NCBI RefSeq assembly: GCF_947242115.1
Contig: NC_074716.1
Coordinates: forward strand, 41,184,639 to 41,248,638
Origin: Biomphalaria glabrata
Taxonomy: Eukaryota > Mollusca > Gastropoda > Planorbidae
Length of the DNA: 64,000 nt
Direction of reading: 5' to 3'
Positions 37,051 through 49,411 of this stretch are shown one piece after another (position 1 is the first letter of the stretch; each line of letters starts with the position of its first letter). The translations under genes were made by a program, and so were the position numbers. A model generated the notes under the pieces. That model saw only the letters and a list, made by a program, of their open reading frames with translations. It was not told the origin of the DNA and searched no databases.

Positions 37051-37281
37051 ACAAAGCTTATATCAACTCACTCTGTCTGTCTCTCCGTTAAAAAGTTTTT
37101 ACATATTATTTCTCCCAAACGCAATATCGGATCAAGCACAATTATTTCTTTTACTTGACAACACTAATCAATAAGTTAATTTACTATTTGTATTTATAAT
37201 TCTGTTTGATATCTTGAACAAGGAAAGAAATTGTACTTGTCTGAAGTGGTGGTTTTAATGATATAGTCCCCTTTATAGGTC
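37051..37281 (+). mobile_element. Partial MITE, ACAAAGCTTAT family
   Basis: Begins ACAAAGCTTATATCAACTCA and CTCTGTCTGT as the fuller copies do, with shortened middle and a degraded right end (GTCCCCTTTATAG). Confidence 0.5.
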
Positions 37282-37329
37282 GCCGTTTAAAAGTAAGTTT
37301 GAAATAAACCATATATAACAATACAATCT

Positions 37330-37600
37330 TGTTTTCATAAGCTCCTCACAAGCAGAGTGGCTAATATGTCGGCTTGAGGAGGCTTCTCTAGACCGCACTA
37401 GTTGGAGAGAGACGATGACCAAGAAAGCTAAGGACAGAGACAAAACATGGGCCTCAGCTCTTGAAGAAAAGCGTGCCATACGGAAAATGGCCAGCTTCTC
37501 TACTTCCAAAGCGAAAGCCACCTTGATCTGCAATATATGTGGACGGGAGTGTCTCTCCAAAATAGGGCTCCACAGCCATATGAAAAAGTGTTTGAGATGA
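37330..37600 (+). mobile_element. LINE ORF2 C terminus with a zinc-finger-like tail
   Basis: Ends at TGA 37598-37600. It encodes EEASLDRTSWRETMTKKAKD, then CNICGRECLSKIGLHSHMKK and C: a C-x2-C...H-x3-4-H/C finger that closes many molluscan non-LTR ORF2 proteins. The rest of the element is missing. Confidence 0.6.
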
Positions 37601-37789
37601 ACCATAGTTCTATATATCAATGTACCCTGGGCACGTGTTCAAGAAAGTCTTGGTGGGCCTCCTTCTGAACAGAGGTATTTCAAATGATAGCAAAAGTTTT
37701 ATAAGTTTTATTTCCCCCTTATACGCATGCACATTACGAAACACGTCTTCATTGATAAAAATACTTTTGACTGTTTTCTATTGAAAGAA

Positions 37790-39371
37790 CACCAAGTGAA
37801 GCCAGCCTGCTATGCGTCTACGAAATTCTTAATTTTTGATTAATCGAAACGTCAACAGCACTCAAGACTTATCAAAAGTTAATCAAATTATTGTTTCGTG
37901 ATCTCTGATGAAAGAAAGAAATAGCAATAAGAGAGTCAGTTCTAGGTTATCATTATTGTGAGACCTGACTGGACGAATGAAGTCATGAAAAATCCATATT
38001 TATCCTAAAATAAACTGCGAAGCTAGGCTATGATGGTACTTCCAATATTAATGAATAGTACAACGGCTTTCAGGAATAACCTCATCAATAGCAATCGCTC
38101 GCGCATTATGTTCACTTTGCTAACCACAACTTATACTTGTTCATGATTCCGTCTGATGTGTTCAATTCGTTGCAGAGTTCTGTGATTGGTGTGTGTACGT
38201 GTTTTTCCTCACAGCATCTTGAGATGGGCGCTTATTTAATACAACATGAAGAGCAGAGTTTTATAACCCTGCCATGCACACCGCCACCCATGCTAGTTCA
38301 AAAGGTGCACACTGTTAGGGGCTAGACTTGGAAGGATGTTTACATTAGGAAGAAAAGAACGAAGTTACGCCGTAGTCTAGAACTGATGTGTTCTATTTAG
38401 TTGTGAATAAGCATCTATATCGTTGAGTTTCCTCCCTTCAATTAGTTTAGAAAGCAAACAAAAATTGTGCCCCACAAGGTGGTCATTCAGGAATGCTGCT
38501 CTAACAGCAATGAAATTCAGATATCTTTATATACTAAAGTTGTTAAATTACTTTGCGTTATCCAAAAGAAAAACAGTCTATGGAAGCTGCAGCACTTAGG
38601 GGAAAATGAGAAACATTCACTGCTTTTGTCCTACAAACCGTTCAGTACATAATTGTAAGAGCAATCAACTTTGTGTCAACAAATGTTGGAGAGCGAGAAG
38701 CAAGATCTACAATAATCTACATGTAGCAGAAAGTCAACTGGAGAATATCTAGAATAAAGTAAGTCATTTGAGAAATGACTTTGAGGGTGTATAAAATAAA
38801 GCTGCTGAAGTAGCTCGATCTTGGGTGTTGATCCAGTGTTTTGCTCTACATAATTGCTGAAAGTTAAAAACAATACTGTGAAGAGAAAATTCAAGATTCA
38901 GAGAAGACTTTCAAAGTCAAAGTATTTTACCGAGCTATCGATGTCATTGTTTCTCAAAGATTTCATGGGCATTTAAAAAAGGTCAAAATATTTCAGTCGT
39001 TAATGCCGAGTTTCATTTCAAGTGCTCGCGCCATAAACTGTCCTTACAACTAAGCCACTGGTACACTGACTCTAGCAAAAAGCACGGGTTAATGTTTTGA
39101 AGTTAATATAAATTTTGAAATAACGTTTAGGACATTTTGAAAGACCTTTTTTTTTAAAAAAAAAAAAATCGGATTTTACAAAAGTGCAATTATTTTGTCA
39201 CTATGGTGTCATCCCCAAGTTGTCACGTGGACCCCAACTGGTCATGAGTCATGGGGTCAATGAGCGCAATGAACTCCTTCAAGCAATGGTTTCTTCGCCA
39301 CAGGCTGTGAGCCCTTAATGGTGGTGGGCCGGGATTCATATAACCCCTTCGCGCCATTGATGCTACGCCAC
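37790..39371 (+). mobile_element. Decayed hAT transposon, ZMYM1/DUF4371-type transposase, copy 1
   Basis: Homologous to the copy at 43346-44850 over most of its length, both reading plus. Remnants include a YDGTSNINE.YNGFQE stretch, the 'GYDGAANMSGKYNG' signature of ZMYM1-like hAT proteins, and a C-terminal CEEKIQDSEKT-like stretch. Many stops and frameshifts. The right end, GATGCTACGCCACTG, is a hAT terminal inverted repeat (CAGTGGCGTAGCATC in reverse). Confidence 0.6.
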
Positions 39372-39514
39372 TGATGCCGTACCAACTACAACAAAATGTT
39401 ACAAAATTCTAAGGCTGCATTTACTCTTCTAGGTATAAAATACGATATTTAATTATATAATGAATATTGAAAAGAGAATATCATTTTACAAATATGTAAC
39501 ACATTTTCATACTG

Positions 39515-39770
39515 GCCGCCAAGAAGTGCAACTACTTGAGTCTTCTTGAGTCTCCTAGTTCTCTTACCTATTCGCTGCTGTCGTTTGTCTCCTGTAAACT
39601 CAAAGTAAAGGTCTGGTGGCAACCAAAGTTCTCGTCCAAATACTAATTTGGCTGACGTGTATCGTGTGGTGGCATGAACTGTTCTTCTATAGGACTTGAG
39701 GAATGAATAGTTTTCCGATGTCGTTTTAACCAAGTGTTGTATCAACGCGCGATTAAAGCATTCTATCATC
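39515..39770 (-). mobile_element. Gypsy-type LTR retrotransposon fossil: integrase fragment
   Basis: A minus-strand stretch resembles the C-terminal part of Ty3/Gypsy integrase cores (MIECFNRALIQHL, then an FGRELWLPPDLYFE motif). It is a small broken fragment with no other part of the element recognised nearby. It directly abuts the 31-bp minisatellite. Confidence 0.65.
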
Positions 39771-39772
39771 CA

Positions 39773-42700
39773 GTTTGATTTAGAGTGAAGTGTTGTTCAC
39801 GTTTGATTGTGGGTGACGTGCTGTTGTTTACGTTTGATTGAGTGTGAAGTGCTGTTGTTCACGTTTGATTGTGGGTGACGTGCTGTTGTTTACGTTTGAT
39901 TGAGGGTGAAGTGCTGTTGTTTACGTCTGATTGAGGGTGAAAGGATGTTGTTCACGTCTGATTGAGGGTGAAGTGCTGTTGTTTACGTCTGATTGAGGGT
40001 GAAGTGCTGTTTTTCACGTCTAATTGAGGGTGAAGGAATGTTGTTCAGGTTGATTTGAGGGTCAAAGGATGTTGTTCACGTCTAATTGAGGGTGAGGGGA
40101 TGTTGTTCAATTCTGATTGAGGGTCAAAGGATGTTGTTCACGTCTGATTGAGGGTGAAGTGCTGTTGTTCACGTCTGATTGAGGGTGAAAGGATGTTGTT
40201 CACGTCTGATTGAGGGTGAAGTGCTGTTGTTCACGTCTTATTGAGGGTCAAGGATGTTGTTCACGTTTGATTGAGGGTGAAGGAATGTTATTCACGTTGA
40301 TTGATGGTGATGGAATGTTGTTCACGTTGATTGAGGGTCAAGGATGTTGTTCACGTCTGATTGAGGGTGAAGTGCTGTTGTTTACGTCTGATTGAGGGTG
40401 AAAGGATGTTGTTCACGTCTGATTGAGGGTGAAGTGCTGTTGTTTACGTCTGATTGAGGGTGAAAGGATGTTGTTCACGTCTGATTGAGGGTGAATGAAT
40501 GTTGTTCACGTCTGATTGAGGGTGAAGTGCTGTTGTTCACGTCTGATTGAGGGTAAAGGAATGTTGTTCACGTCTGATTGAGGGTAAAGGATGTTGTTCA
40601 CGTCTGATTGAGGGTAAAGGAATGTTGTTCACGTCTGATTTAGGGTGAAGTGCTGTTGTTCACGTCTGATTTAAGGTGAAGTGCTGTTGTTCACGTCTGA
40701 TTGAGGGTAAAGGAATGTTGTTCACATCTGATTGAGGGTGAAGTGCTGTTGTTCACGTCTGATTGAGGGTAAAGGAATGTTGTTCACGTCTGATTGAGGG
40801 TGAAGTGCTGTTGTTAACGTCTGATTGAAGGTGAAGGAATGTTGTTCACGTCTTATTGAGGGTCAAGGATGTTGTTCACGTCTTATTGAGGGTCAAGGAT
40901 GTTGTTCACGTTTGATTGAGGGTGAAGGAATGTTATTCACGTTGATTGATGGTGATGGAATGTTGTTCACGTTGATTGAGGGTAAAGGAATGTTGTTCAC
41001 GTCTGATTGAGGGTGAATGAATGTTGTTCACGTCTGATTGAGGGTGAAGTGCTGTTGTTCACGTCTGATTGAAGGTAAAGGAATGTTGTTCACGTCTGAT
41101 TGAGGGTGAATGAATGTTGTTCACGTCTGATTGAGGGTGAAGTGCTGTTGTTCACGTCTGATTGAGGGTAAAGGATGTTGTTCACGTCTGATTGAGGGTA
41201 AAGGAATGTTGTTCACGTCTGATTGAGGGTGAAAGGATGTTGTTCACGTCTGATTGAGGGTGAAGTGCTGTTGTTCACGTCTGATTGAGGGTAAAGGAAT
41301 GTTGTTCACGTCTGATTGAGGGTAAAGGAATGTTGTTCACGTCTGATTGAGGGTAAAGGAATGTTGTTCACGTCTGATTGAGGGTAAAGGAATGTTGTTC
41401 ACGTCTGATTGAGGGTAAAGGAATGTTGTTCACGTCTGATTGAGGGTGAAGTGCTGTTGTTCACGTCTGATTGAAGGTGAAGTGCTGTTGTTCACGTCTG
41501 ATTGACGGTAAAGGAATGTTGTTCACGTCTGATTGAGGGTGAAGTGCTGTTGTTCACGTCTGATTGAGGGTAAAGGAATGTGTTTCACGTCTGATTGAGG
41601 GTGAAGTGCTGTTGTTCACGTCTGATTGAAGGTGAAGGAATGTTGTTCACGTTGGTTGAGGGTCAAGGATGTTGTTCACGTCTTATTGAGGGTCAAGGAT
41701 GTTGTTCACGTTTGATTGAGGGTGAAGGAATGTTATTCACGTTGATTGAGGGTCAAGGATGTTGTTCACGTCTGATTGAGGGTGAAGTGCTGTTGTTTAC
41801 GTCTGATTGAGGGTGAAAGGAATGTTGTTCACGTCTGATTGAGGGTGAAGTGCTGTTGTTCACGTCTGATTGAGGGTGAAGTGCTGTTGTTCACGTCTGA
41901 TTGAGGGTGAAGTGCTCTTGTTCACGTCTGATTGAGGGTGAAGTGCTGTTGTTCACGTCTGATTGAGGGTAAAGGAATGTTGTTCACGTCTGATTGAGGG
42001 TGAAGGAATGTTGTTCACGTCTGATTGAGGGTGAAAGGATGTTGTTCACGTCTGATTGAGGGTGAAGTGCTGTTGTTCACGTCTGATTGAGGGTGAAGTG
42101 TTGTTGTTCACGTCTGATTGAGGGTGAAGTGCTGTTGTTCACGTCTGATTGAGGGTGAAAGGATGTTGTTCACGTCTGATTGAGGGTGAAGTGCTGTTGT
42201 TTACGTCTGATTGAGGGTGAAGTGCTGTTGTTCACGTCTGATTGAGGGTGAAGTGCTGTTGTTTACGTCTGATTGAGGGTGAAGTGCTGTTGTTCACGTC
42301 TGATTGAGGGTGAAGGAATGTTGTTCACAACTGATTGAGTGTGAAGGAATGTTGTTCACGTCTGATTGAGGGTGAAGGAATGTTGTTCACGTCTGATTGA
42401 GGGTGAAGTGCTGTTGTTAACGTCTGATTGAGGGTGAAGTGCTGTTGTTCACGTCTGATTGAGGGTAAAGGAATGTTGTTCACGTCTGATTGAGGGTGAA
42501 AGGATGTTGTTCACGTCTGATTGAGGGTGAAGTGCTGTTGTTCTCGTCTGATTGAGGGTGAAGTGCTGTTGTTCACGTCTGATTGAGGGTAAAGGAATGT
42601 TGTTCACGTCTGATTAAGGGTGAAAGGATGTTGTTCACGTCTGATTGAGGGTAAAGGAATGTTGTTCACGTCTGATTGAGGGTAAAGGAATGTTGTTCAC

Positions 42701-43302
42701 GTTTGATTGAGGGTAAAGGAATGTTGTTCACGTCTGATTGAGGGTGAAGTGCTGTTGTTCACGTCTGATTGAGGGTGAAGGAATGTTGTTCACGTCTGAT
42801 TGAGGGTGAAAGGATGTTGTTCACGTCTGATTGAGGGTAAAGGAATGTTGTTCACGTCTGATTGAGGGTGAAGGAATGTTGTTCACGTCTGATTGAGGGT
42901 GAAAGGATGTTGTTCACGTCTGATTGAGGGTAAAGGAATGTTGTTCACGTCTGATTGAGGGTGAAGTGCTGTTTTTCACGTCTGATTGAGGGTGAAGGAA
43001 TGTTGTTCACGTCTGATTGAGGGTGAAGGAATGTTGTTCACGTCTGATTGAGGGTGAAAGGATGTTGTTCACGTCTGATTGAGGGTGAAGTGCTGTTGTT
43101 CACGTCTGATTGAGGGTAAAGGAATGTTGTTCACGTCTGATTGAGGGTGAAGTGCTGTTTTTCACGTCTGATTGAGGGTGAAGGAATGTTGTTCACGTCT
43201 GATTGAGGGTGAAGGGATGTTGTTCACGTCTGATTGAGGGTGAAGGAATGTTGTTCACGTTTGATTGAGGTTGAAGCGCTGTTGTTCACGTGTGATAAAT
43301 TT
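39773..43302 (+). repeat. 31-bp minisatellite, about 113 units
   Basis: The unit is TTCACGTCTGATTGAGGGTG followed by AAGTGCTGTTG; main variants end AAAGGATGTTG or (after GGGT) AAAGGAATGTTG, and a 30-bp form has GGGTCAAGGATGTTG. There are roughly 113 units over 3.5 kb. A distinctive run of variant units (CTTATTGAGGGTCAAGG, GGAATGTTATTCACGTTGAT) recurs at about 40230, 40850 and 41670, showing segmental duplication within the array. Edge units (39773-39900, 43240-43302) are more diverged. Short open frames inside arise from the 30-bp units and are not credible genes. Confidence 0.95.
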
Positions 43303-43345
43303 AAATTTTTTAAGAATTATCGAATCTCCAGGAATAGTTTGGACC

Positions 43346-44850
43346 AGTGGCGAAGCATCCATGTTGCGAAGGGGTAAAATGAACCCAGGCCCACGACTTA
43401 CGGCCCGTGGAGGGTGTAAGGATGTTGTTCACGTCTGATCGAGGGTGGAGGGATGTTGCCCGTGGAGTAGTAACTATGTCGCGTAGGGGATTAATTGAAC
43501 TTGGACCCTTAAGACAAGTCTAATTTGGGCTTTACATGAGCTCTTGGAGGTAATAAACAAGTTGAAAAAATAATTGTACTTTTGTAAAATCCGATTAAAA
43601 ACTTGTAAAGAAAACATAAATCACAACCACTTAACTCTCCCGCAAAGATTCATAATGAATCTATAGAGACATAATTGGGCAATGAAGTTCTAGTAAAAAT
43701 ACTAAAGGAGATGCGATCTTCACCGTTTTTCTCTAAGATTGTGGACAGTACTCAAGACATATTCAATTTGAACCAATTAGCATCATTTCACGCAATTGTT
43801 TCGAAATATCCGATGACGAATACCCAAAAGAAATAGCAGCCAGAGAGTTATTTCTAGGTTTTTATATTTGTGACAGCCAAAAGCTGCATAAATGGCTAAA
43901 CAATAATCGAAGTAATGTAAATCACCATTTATGTTTAAATAAATTGCGAGGCAAAGGCTATTATGATGCTTTCAATATGAGTAGACAGTACAATGGCCTT
44001 CACTCATTGCTTCAGCGAAAGCAGTCACTGGCATTTAATTTCACTATGCTAGCCACATCTTATGCTTGGTCCTAAAGGATTTCGTCAGCTATGTCGAAGA
44101 AGCTACATTTTTTTTTTACTTGGTACAAAATTTGTACGAATATTTTTGCTCACATTATATCAAAATAGGCGCTTCTTGAAACAAATAGAGAAACCTACGT
44201 TTTTGAAATTAACATATTGTGCCCTACAAGGTGGCCATCAAGGGATAATGCTTTAACAGAAGTGAGATTATGATATTTTGATGTACTAAAGATATTAACA
44301 TAAATTTCTTTGTTTCCAAAGGAAAAAGAACGTATGGAAGCTGCAGCGATTTGGAGATAGTTAGAAACATTCGACACTATTGTTTTGCGTATTGTCAAGT
44401 ACGAAATTGTAAGCGCAATCAGTTTTGTTAAAAATGTTGGAAAGTGAGCAGCAAGACCTACATAAGTCTGTGAGTGAACTGGAGAAGATCTAGAATGAAG
44501 TCAATCATTTGATAAATGGCTTTGAGAGTGTAAGAAATGAGGCTGCTCGATTAGCTCGATTTTAAGCAGTTCATCCAGTCTTTTGCTCCACGCGATTGCG
44601 GAAAGTTAAAAAAAAAAACAATAACAGACTACTGTGAAGAGAAAATTTAAGATGCAAAAAGGACTTTCAAAATCAATATTTTACCGATTTTTTGATGCCA
44701 TTGTTTCTCAATTACATGACAGATTTCATTTTTAAAAAACATGTTTCAGTCGTTTATGCTAAGTCATTTCGTCTGTAACAGTTTGTTCAGCAGAGCGGTC
44801 ATTCTCGAGATTACAATTGATAAATAAAATATTTGTGCCGTTCCATGACA
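43346..44850 (+). mobile_element. Decayed hAT transposon, ZMYM1/DUF4371-type transposase, copy 2
   Basis: Left end CAGTGGCGAAGCATCCATG. Remnant peptides: FFSKIVDSTQDI..LNQLASF (the 'D-S-T-D' region of hAT), GKGYYDAFNMSRQYNGLHSL and LRKVKK...CEEKI near the C terminus. Several stops and shifts. The first about 250 bp are an inverted relative of the right end of the copy ending at 39371, including TTGTAAAATCCGATT (43584-43598). No clear right end seen. Nearby at 43403-43456 are two stray minisatellite-like units (GGATGTTGTTCACGTCTGAT). Confidence 0.6.
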
Positions 44851-44930
44851 CAGAGCAGGTAGGCTTTATTTGCTGTTCTTTCCATTGAAAAAGAAACATC
44901 ACTGGTTTCTGAATTTACTACCTTATCTTA

Positions 44931-44995
44931 TATAATACAGACGTTACTTCAAAAAAGAAGATGATTACGTCCTACGCGTCATGCATTTAGTCATG
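44931..44995. repeat. Short dispersed repeat
   Basis: ATATAATACAGACGTTACTT, AAGAAGATGATTACGTCCTA and CGCGTCATGCA. Shared with 20970-21045 and, less clearly, 31880-31950 (ATTACGTCCTACCAGG). Confidence 0.5.
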
Positions 44996-45596
44996 CATAT
45001 TATTCTAATCGTCCAGACTTGCTGCTCACTGACAAGAAAAATCCCCAACCATTATTAACATGCTAGTACCACTATCTCGCAATTAAAAAAAAAATCAAAG
45101 TGAAAAACGAACAAAATATTAAAACATAAGCTTGGAAATGAAGCGACTTGGAAGTTAACTAAAATAACAATAAATGCATTTTCCGAAGGCTCCTATTGCA
45201 TGCCCTCTTTCTGTTCCACACACATTTATTTTGACATCTCTGAAACCATTCGGCAGTTGATGATATCTCTTGTTGCATACACCAATCAATAAGTCTGGTA
45301 GTTTGCGCATATAATATGGCCTATTAGGAATATATATACTTTTTCCTCAAAAAAAAAATTGTTCATTTAGATTTCGCAGCCTTATTTCCTTTGTAGATTA
45401 TAAGTATAACGGATAGAAGCACGGTATACGGTAGATTATTGCGGAACATGTGTTAGCCTTGTATTACATTTTAAAGTCAGTAGTATATTTTATATAAAGT
45501 AATGGCCATCACAAATCACGAGGTTCTCTGAGTCCCTATTGTTAGAGAATATACAATTGTTTACTGCAGCCATTACGGGCCACGCTTCAATTCCAA

Positions 45597-45800
45597 GCCA
45601 CCATGTAGGTGCCTGGTCGTGCGGTTTGCGCGCTGTACTGTCGTTTGGATTTATCGATGGTCCCGGGTTCAAACCCTGCCCGCTCCCATCCCCCGTCGTT
45701 CTGCGGGGGGGGGGGGGATGGGGGGTTGGTCTAGGGAGTAAACTATCTTCAACTCTGAAGGAACATCTGAAACATGTAAAACAAACATTTGAAACAAACA
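45597..45800 (+). repeat. tRNA-derived SINE, family A (best copy)
   Basis: Best-preserved copy: TGCCTGGTCGTGCGGTTTGC (A-box region), ATGGTCCCGGGTTCAAACCC (B box), G-run, GGTCTAGGGAGTAAACTATC, CTGAAGGAACATCTGAAACA and TGTAAAACAAAC. Confidence 0.8.
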
Positions 45801-46971
45801 GACAGCCCATCGGCTCAACTGGCTGCCGGCCCACCGGTTATTTGCCCCAATGCCAATATAACCAGTCCTCCCTTGTTATCGCATGTCAACTTCTGGACTG
45901 ATGCGTGAATACATACCAGTGGACACTGGCCTATTTCTAAGTGTCACGTGTTATCAGACTTTCTAATCATCTTTTATGTCGTCAGTGTTTTGATAATCCA
46001 AGCTGCTGATAGAGACTCTTAACTCAGGTAAGAGCTCTTAGATACTTACTGGGCGTCTGGGCTAAGTGCGATGAGGTGTGCGGGACTAGTCTATAACAAA
46101 AGGAAAAGAGAGGCGTCGCTCGGACATAGCAGCCCTGTTAGTGATGTTTTTTTACGTGTACCATAGGCCAAAACGCCTGGAGTTTTTAAAACCTAAAATT
46201 TTAGCAGACGACTGCAAAGACTCCTTTCCTTTTGCTTGAAAGTGTGTTGCTGTGCTGTAACCTACATAGCTACTATATGTTCAATGAAGCAACTTGACAC
46301 TTGTATTTTTTTTATCGGAAATTTCACATTAAGAGCTCAAGTGTTGTAGCCTACACATCTATTGGTGTGTTAGCATGCATTTTTTGTCACTTTGTGTCTT
46401 GTTTTGGTACGTATTTCTTTTATCATAGATCTACATCGACAAACGCTGTTTATTACAAAACGTTTTTTTTTTAGGCAGAGTGCATGTCTTACACTTGAAG
46501 TATTGCTACAAGGTAATCATTATATGTGTGCTTAGTGTGTCTCTTCAACGTTAGATCGCGCTGTATAAATAAAAGACTTTCTCCTGTGAATAGTATATAG
46601 TGTATAATGAAATGTGTAACTATGCATCGAACTCCTAGATCTATTGATTATATAAATACATAGCCTACATGTAAAACGAGTTGAAAGGGAACGTGAGCAA
46701 TGCTTTTAATTACAGATAGACTCCAATGCCTTGACCTGTCTTAGGGACATCTACAATATAAAAATAAAGGAGGGGTAAGGTATAGATAAATGTAAAATAG
46801 GCTTAAAGTCACAATCGAAGTAAAAAAAACAACTAACTAGGCAGCCTATACCTAAGGCCGGCCCTGGCTTGTATTTAGTGAAATTTGCATCTATTATTTT
46901 CAATCAATCATGCAATTAAGATTTTAAAAATTAAATAAAAGCTGTTATATCGCGCTAGTTTTATGTTTATG

Positions 46972-47115
46972 GCATGCTCAGAGCGCTATGGTCCAATCTC
47001 TTTTGTGGATGGTAGTGGAGAGGGTATCTGGGAGAAGGTTCTTCCGTGCTGCCTTTAGGCGCTCAGTAAACACAACTCTGCTCGAGTCGGGTGTCGAACC
47101 TCTCAACCAAGCGCC
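46972..47115 (+). repeat. SINE-like repeat, family D
   Basis: GCTCAGAGCGCTATGGTCCA, CTCTTTTGTG, GGCGCTCAGTAAACACAACT and GTCGGGTGTCGAACC. Other copies at 50268, 51585 and 55240. The ends resemble tRNA A- and B-box strings. Confidence 0.6.
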
Positions 47116-47458
47116 CCACTTATTTTGTAATGACTCAACATTTAACCCAATATACAGTGGTGGGACTAGGATGGGTGTCACCCCGTGCGATCAGCTCATG
47201 GTGTCTCCCTCCCCACCTCTCAGGCCTAATAAAATTTCTCGTTGGTTTATTCTCTTGTGAAAACACAATAATTTGAGCTAATTTCCTACATTCATTGATT
47301 GTTAGACAATTGTAAAATGATTGTGAGTTTTATTTTGAAAGTTAGTTGTTGATGCCAATTTATCAAAAGTTTTGACATGTATTAAAATGTTAAAATGTAA
47401 GGTTATAAAAATTAAAAACAATCTAATATCCACATGTTCTCTATATTAGACCTTACAG

Positions 47459-47705
47459 AGATTCTTACGGAAAATATTCTACATTCTACTGTCTTGTTTG
47501 TAATGACGTTAAACTTAACATTAAAAGTGTACAACAAGAGCTAATAAAATGCTCTTGCAAATTTAATTGCCTTTCTGGATTTCAAAGTTGCAAACTTATC
47601 AACTCATTAGTTTCAATGAACTCTTGTGTATCGCTGTCTTTCCGATACATCTGCCCAAAAGAAAGTAAAGCAACGATTGGTAAAATTAAAGACAACTGGC
47701 AATAA
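47459..47705 (+). other. Candidate last exon of a SUEL/rhamnose-binding lectin-type protein
   Basis: After an acceptor-like CCTTACAG (47451-47458) an open frame codes 81 residues to TAA at 47703-47705. It is rich in cysteine: DSYGKYSTFYC near the start, CLSGFQSCKLINSLVSMNSC in the middle, then FRYICPKES. This resembles the YGR...C, C-G-x2-S-C and Y-x-C pattern of galactose-binding (SUEL) lectin domains, common in molluscs. The first half of the domain and upstream exons were not found. It may belong to a gene whose other exons I cannot see, or be a fragment. Confidence 0.35.
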
Positions 47706-48065
47706 TCACAGAGATGCAGGTCTGGTGGCTTTATGTTCAGAGCGAAAAAAACATTTCAGTTCAACCAAAAAAAGTAACATTAAGACATTTTCTGAAAAAA
47801 AGAATGTTAATCACATAAACTGAGAGAATGGTTTTACACATCCGTTAAAAATAACTTTTATGATGGATCATAAAATTGCGTGTACCCTTAACACTATAAC
47901 TTCATTGTCATATTCCAGAGCTCGACAAATCATAACGTCAAGCTCATCCCTTTCTAGACATTTTCTTAGTTTTATTTGCTTTTTAAATTGTATACATTTT
48001 AAATTCGGATTTCTGTGAGCTAAATAAGAAATACGGAGTGATTGGATACCAAAGTATCATGTAGC

Positions 48066-48297
48066 CTTTATGTCTCTGATAAGTATATATTCTCTTTGTG
48101 GTTCATAAAACAATCATATTTATCTTTATGTCTCTGATATGTATATATCATCCTCGTGGTTCATAAAACAATCATATTTACCTTTATGTCTCTGATAAGT
48201 ATATATCCCTTTTGTGGTTTGTAAAACAATCATATTTACCTTTATGTCTCTGATAAGTATATATCCCTTTTGTGGTTTGTAAAACAATCATATTTAT
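48066..48297. repeat. 58-bp tandem repeat, four copies
   Basis: Units begin at 48066, 48124, 48182 and 48240: CTTTATGTCTCTGATAAGTA, TATAT, a variable 10 bp, TGTGGTT and AAAACAATCATATTTA. The last two units are nearly identical. Confidence 0.9.
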
Positions 48298-49411
48298 TTA
48301 CTAAGTTTTTTGTGCATCGTTTGCTGTTCATTTTTATAAGTGTTCTTTCAATACCATATTATATTGAGATAACACTTCACAAGGAAATTTCTTTTATTCA
48401 GTAAATACTTATTGTCATTATGGTAATGAAATATCAAAATCCGCTTTGCTAGGAACAACGGGATATCAAGCAATCTTATAGGCATCTTATAGGTAATTTT
48501 GGTTGAGGGTTTCTGAGTGAAGGTATTTGTGTATAAAAGCAATTTAAAAAAAAAAAAAAGCGGGGAGAGTTTGAATTCGAAATCCGGGGTGTTTTGCCAC
48601 TGAACTATTCAAGTACTTATAAAAATAGAAGGTTTTATTAGTCTTTTGATAGTTTAATATGTTTAGCTTCTTTGTTGGGGTTCTACTGTACGTGATTGTC
48701 GCCCGCCGCAGATTTAGTACATTTTCCATCCAAAAATTATTTAATTACGACTAATTGATTATCTAATTGGCTAGTTGTTTACAATGATTTTTTTTTAACC
48801 AGAAAGACAAGACTTGATAAAACCCGGTAAAAAGAAAAACTATTAAAAGTAAAGCACATTTAATAGCATAATATGTTTTCATGAATGATTGAACTGCAGC
48901 TTATAAACATGTCATTTAAAAGCATATTACGGCCAATGCGGCGCCTAACATGGAAGTGCCCTCTTCGTTTATGAATACGTTTTACACATTTATTCGTAGC
49001 TTTTATATTTGCGTTAACCTTGACATATGAGATCAACGCGTACTCTTAGATTATAAGCTTATCAAGACTAAAATTCGTAAAGACCTTATAGATAGCATAG
49101 TTTAGTCCTAAAAAGGAGATTGAATCATTACGTTATGTAAAGCCTAGCTCTTTTTCGTTTCCGTAACATTGCAAACTTACATCGGAAAATAAAGTTGCTA
49201 GGGGGGAGAATTAATCTAGATGTCTACAGAACACACGAAACGGAGCCGGATGCAAGACAGTGTGACCTGGTTGGACATGCAGTAAAAAGCGAGGGAAATA
49301 GATGGCTGGTAAGGCGAAATTGATAAGTAGCCTGTTGAAGATTACCCAAGGCAGAAGTATGATGTCAATCTCTGAAGACGTTAACTAAGGTGCTGTGGTA
49401 TTCAACGAAAA
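48298..49411. other. Intergenic, no feature recognised
   Basis: AT-rich; no gene, tandem repeat or clear transposon end seen. Confidence 0.5.

Noticed and set aside
39773-43302. CRISPR array or coding repeats
   Set aside because: Units are contiguous with no unique spacers and the DNA is animal. The open frames inside (runs such as CCSRLIEGQG) exist only because some units are 30 bp and keep frame; the 31-bp units break it.
45539-45901. 120-codon plus and 114-codon minus frames
   Set aside because: Both run through a tRNA-derived SINE and its G-run; no protein similarity.
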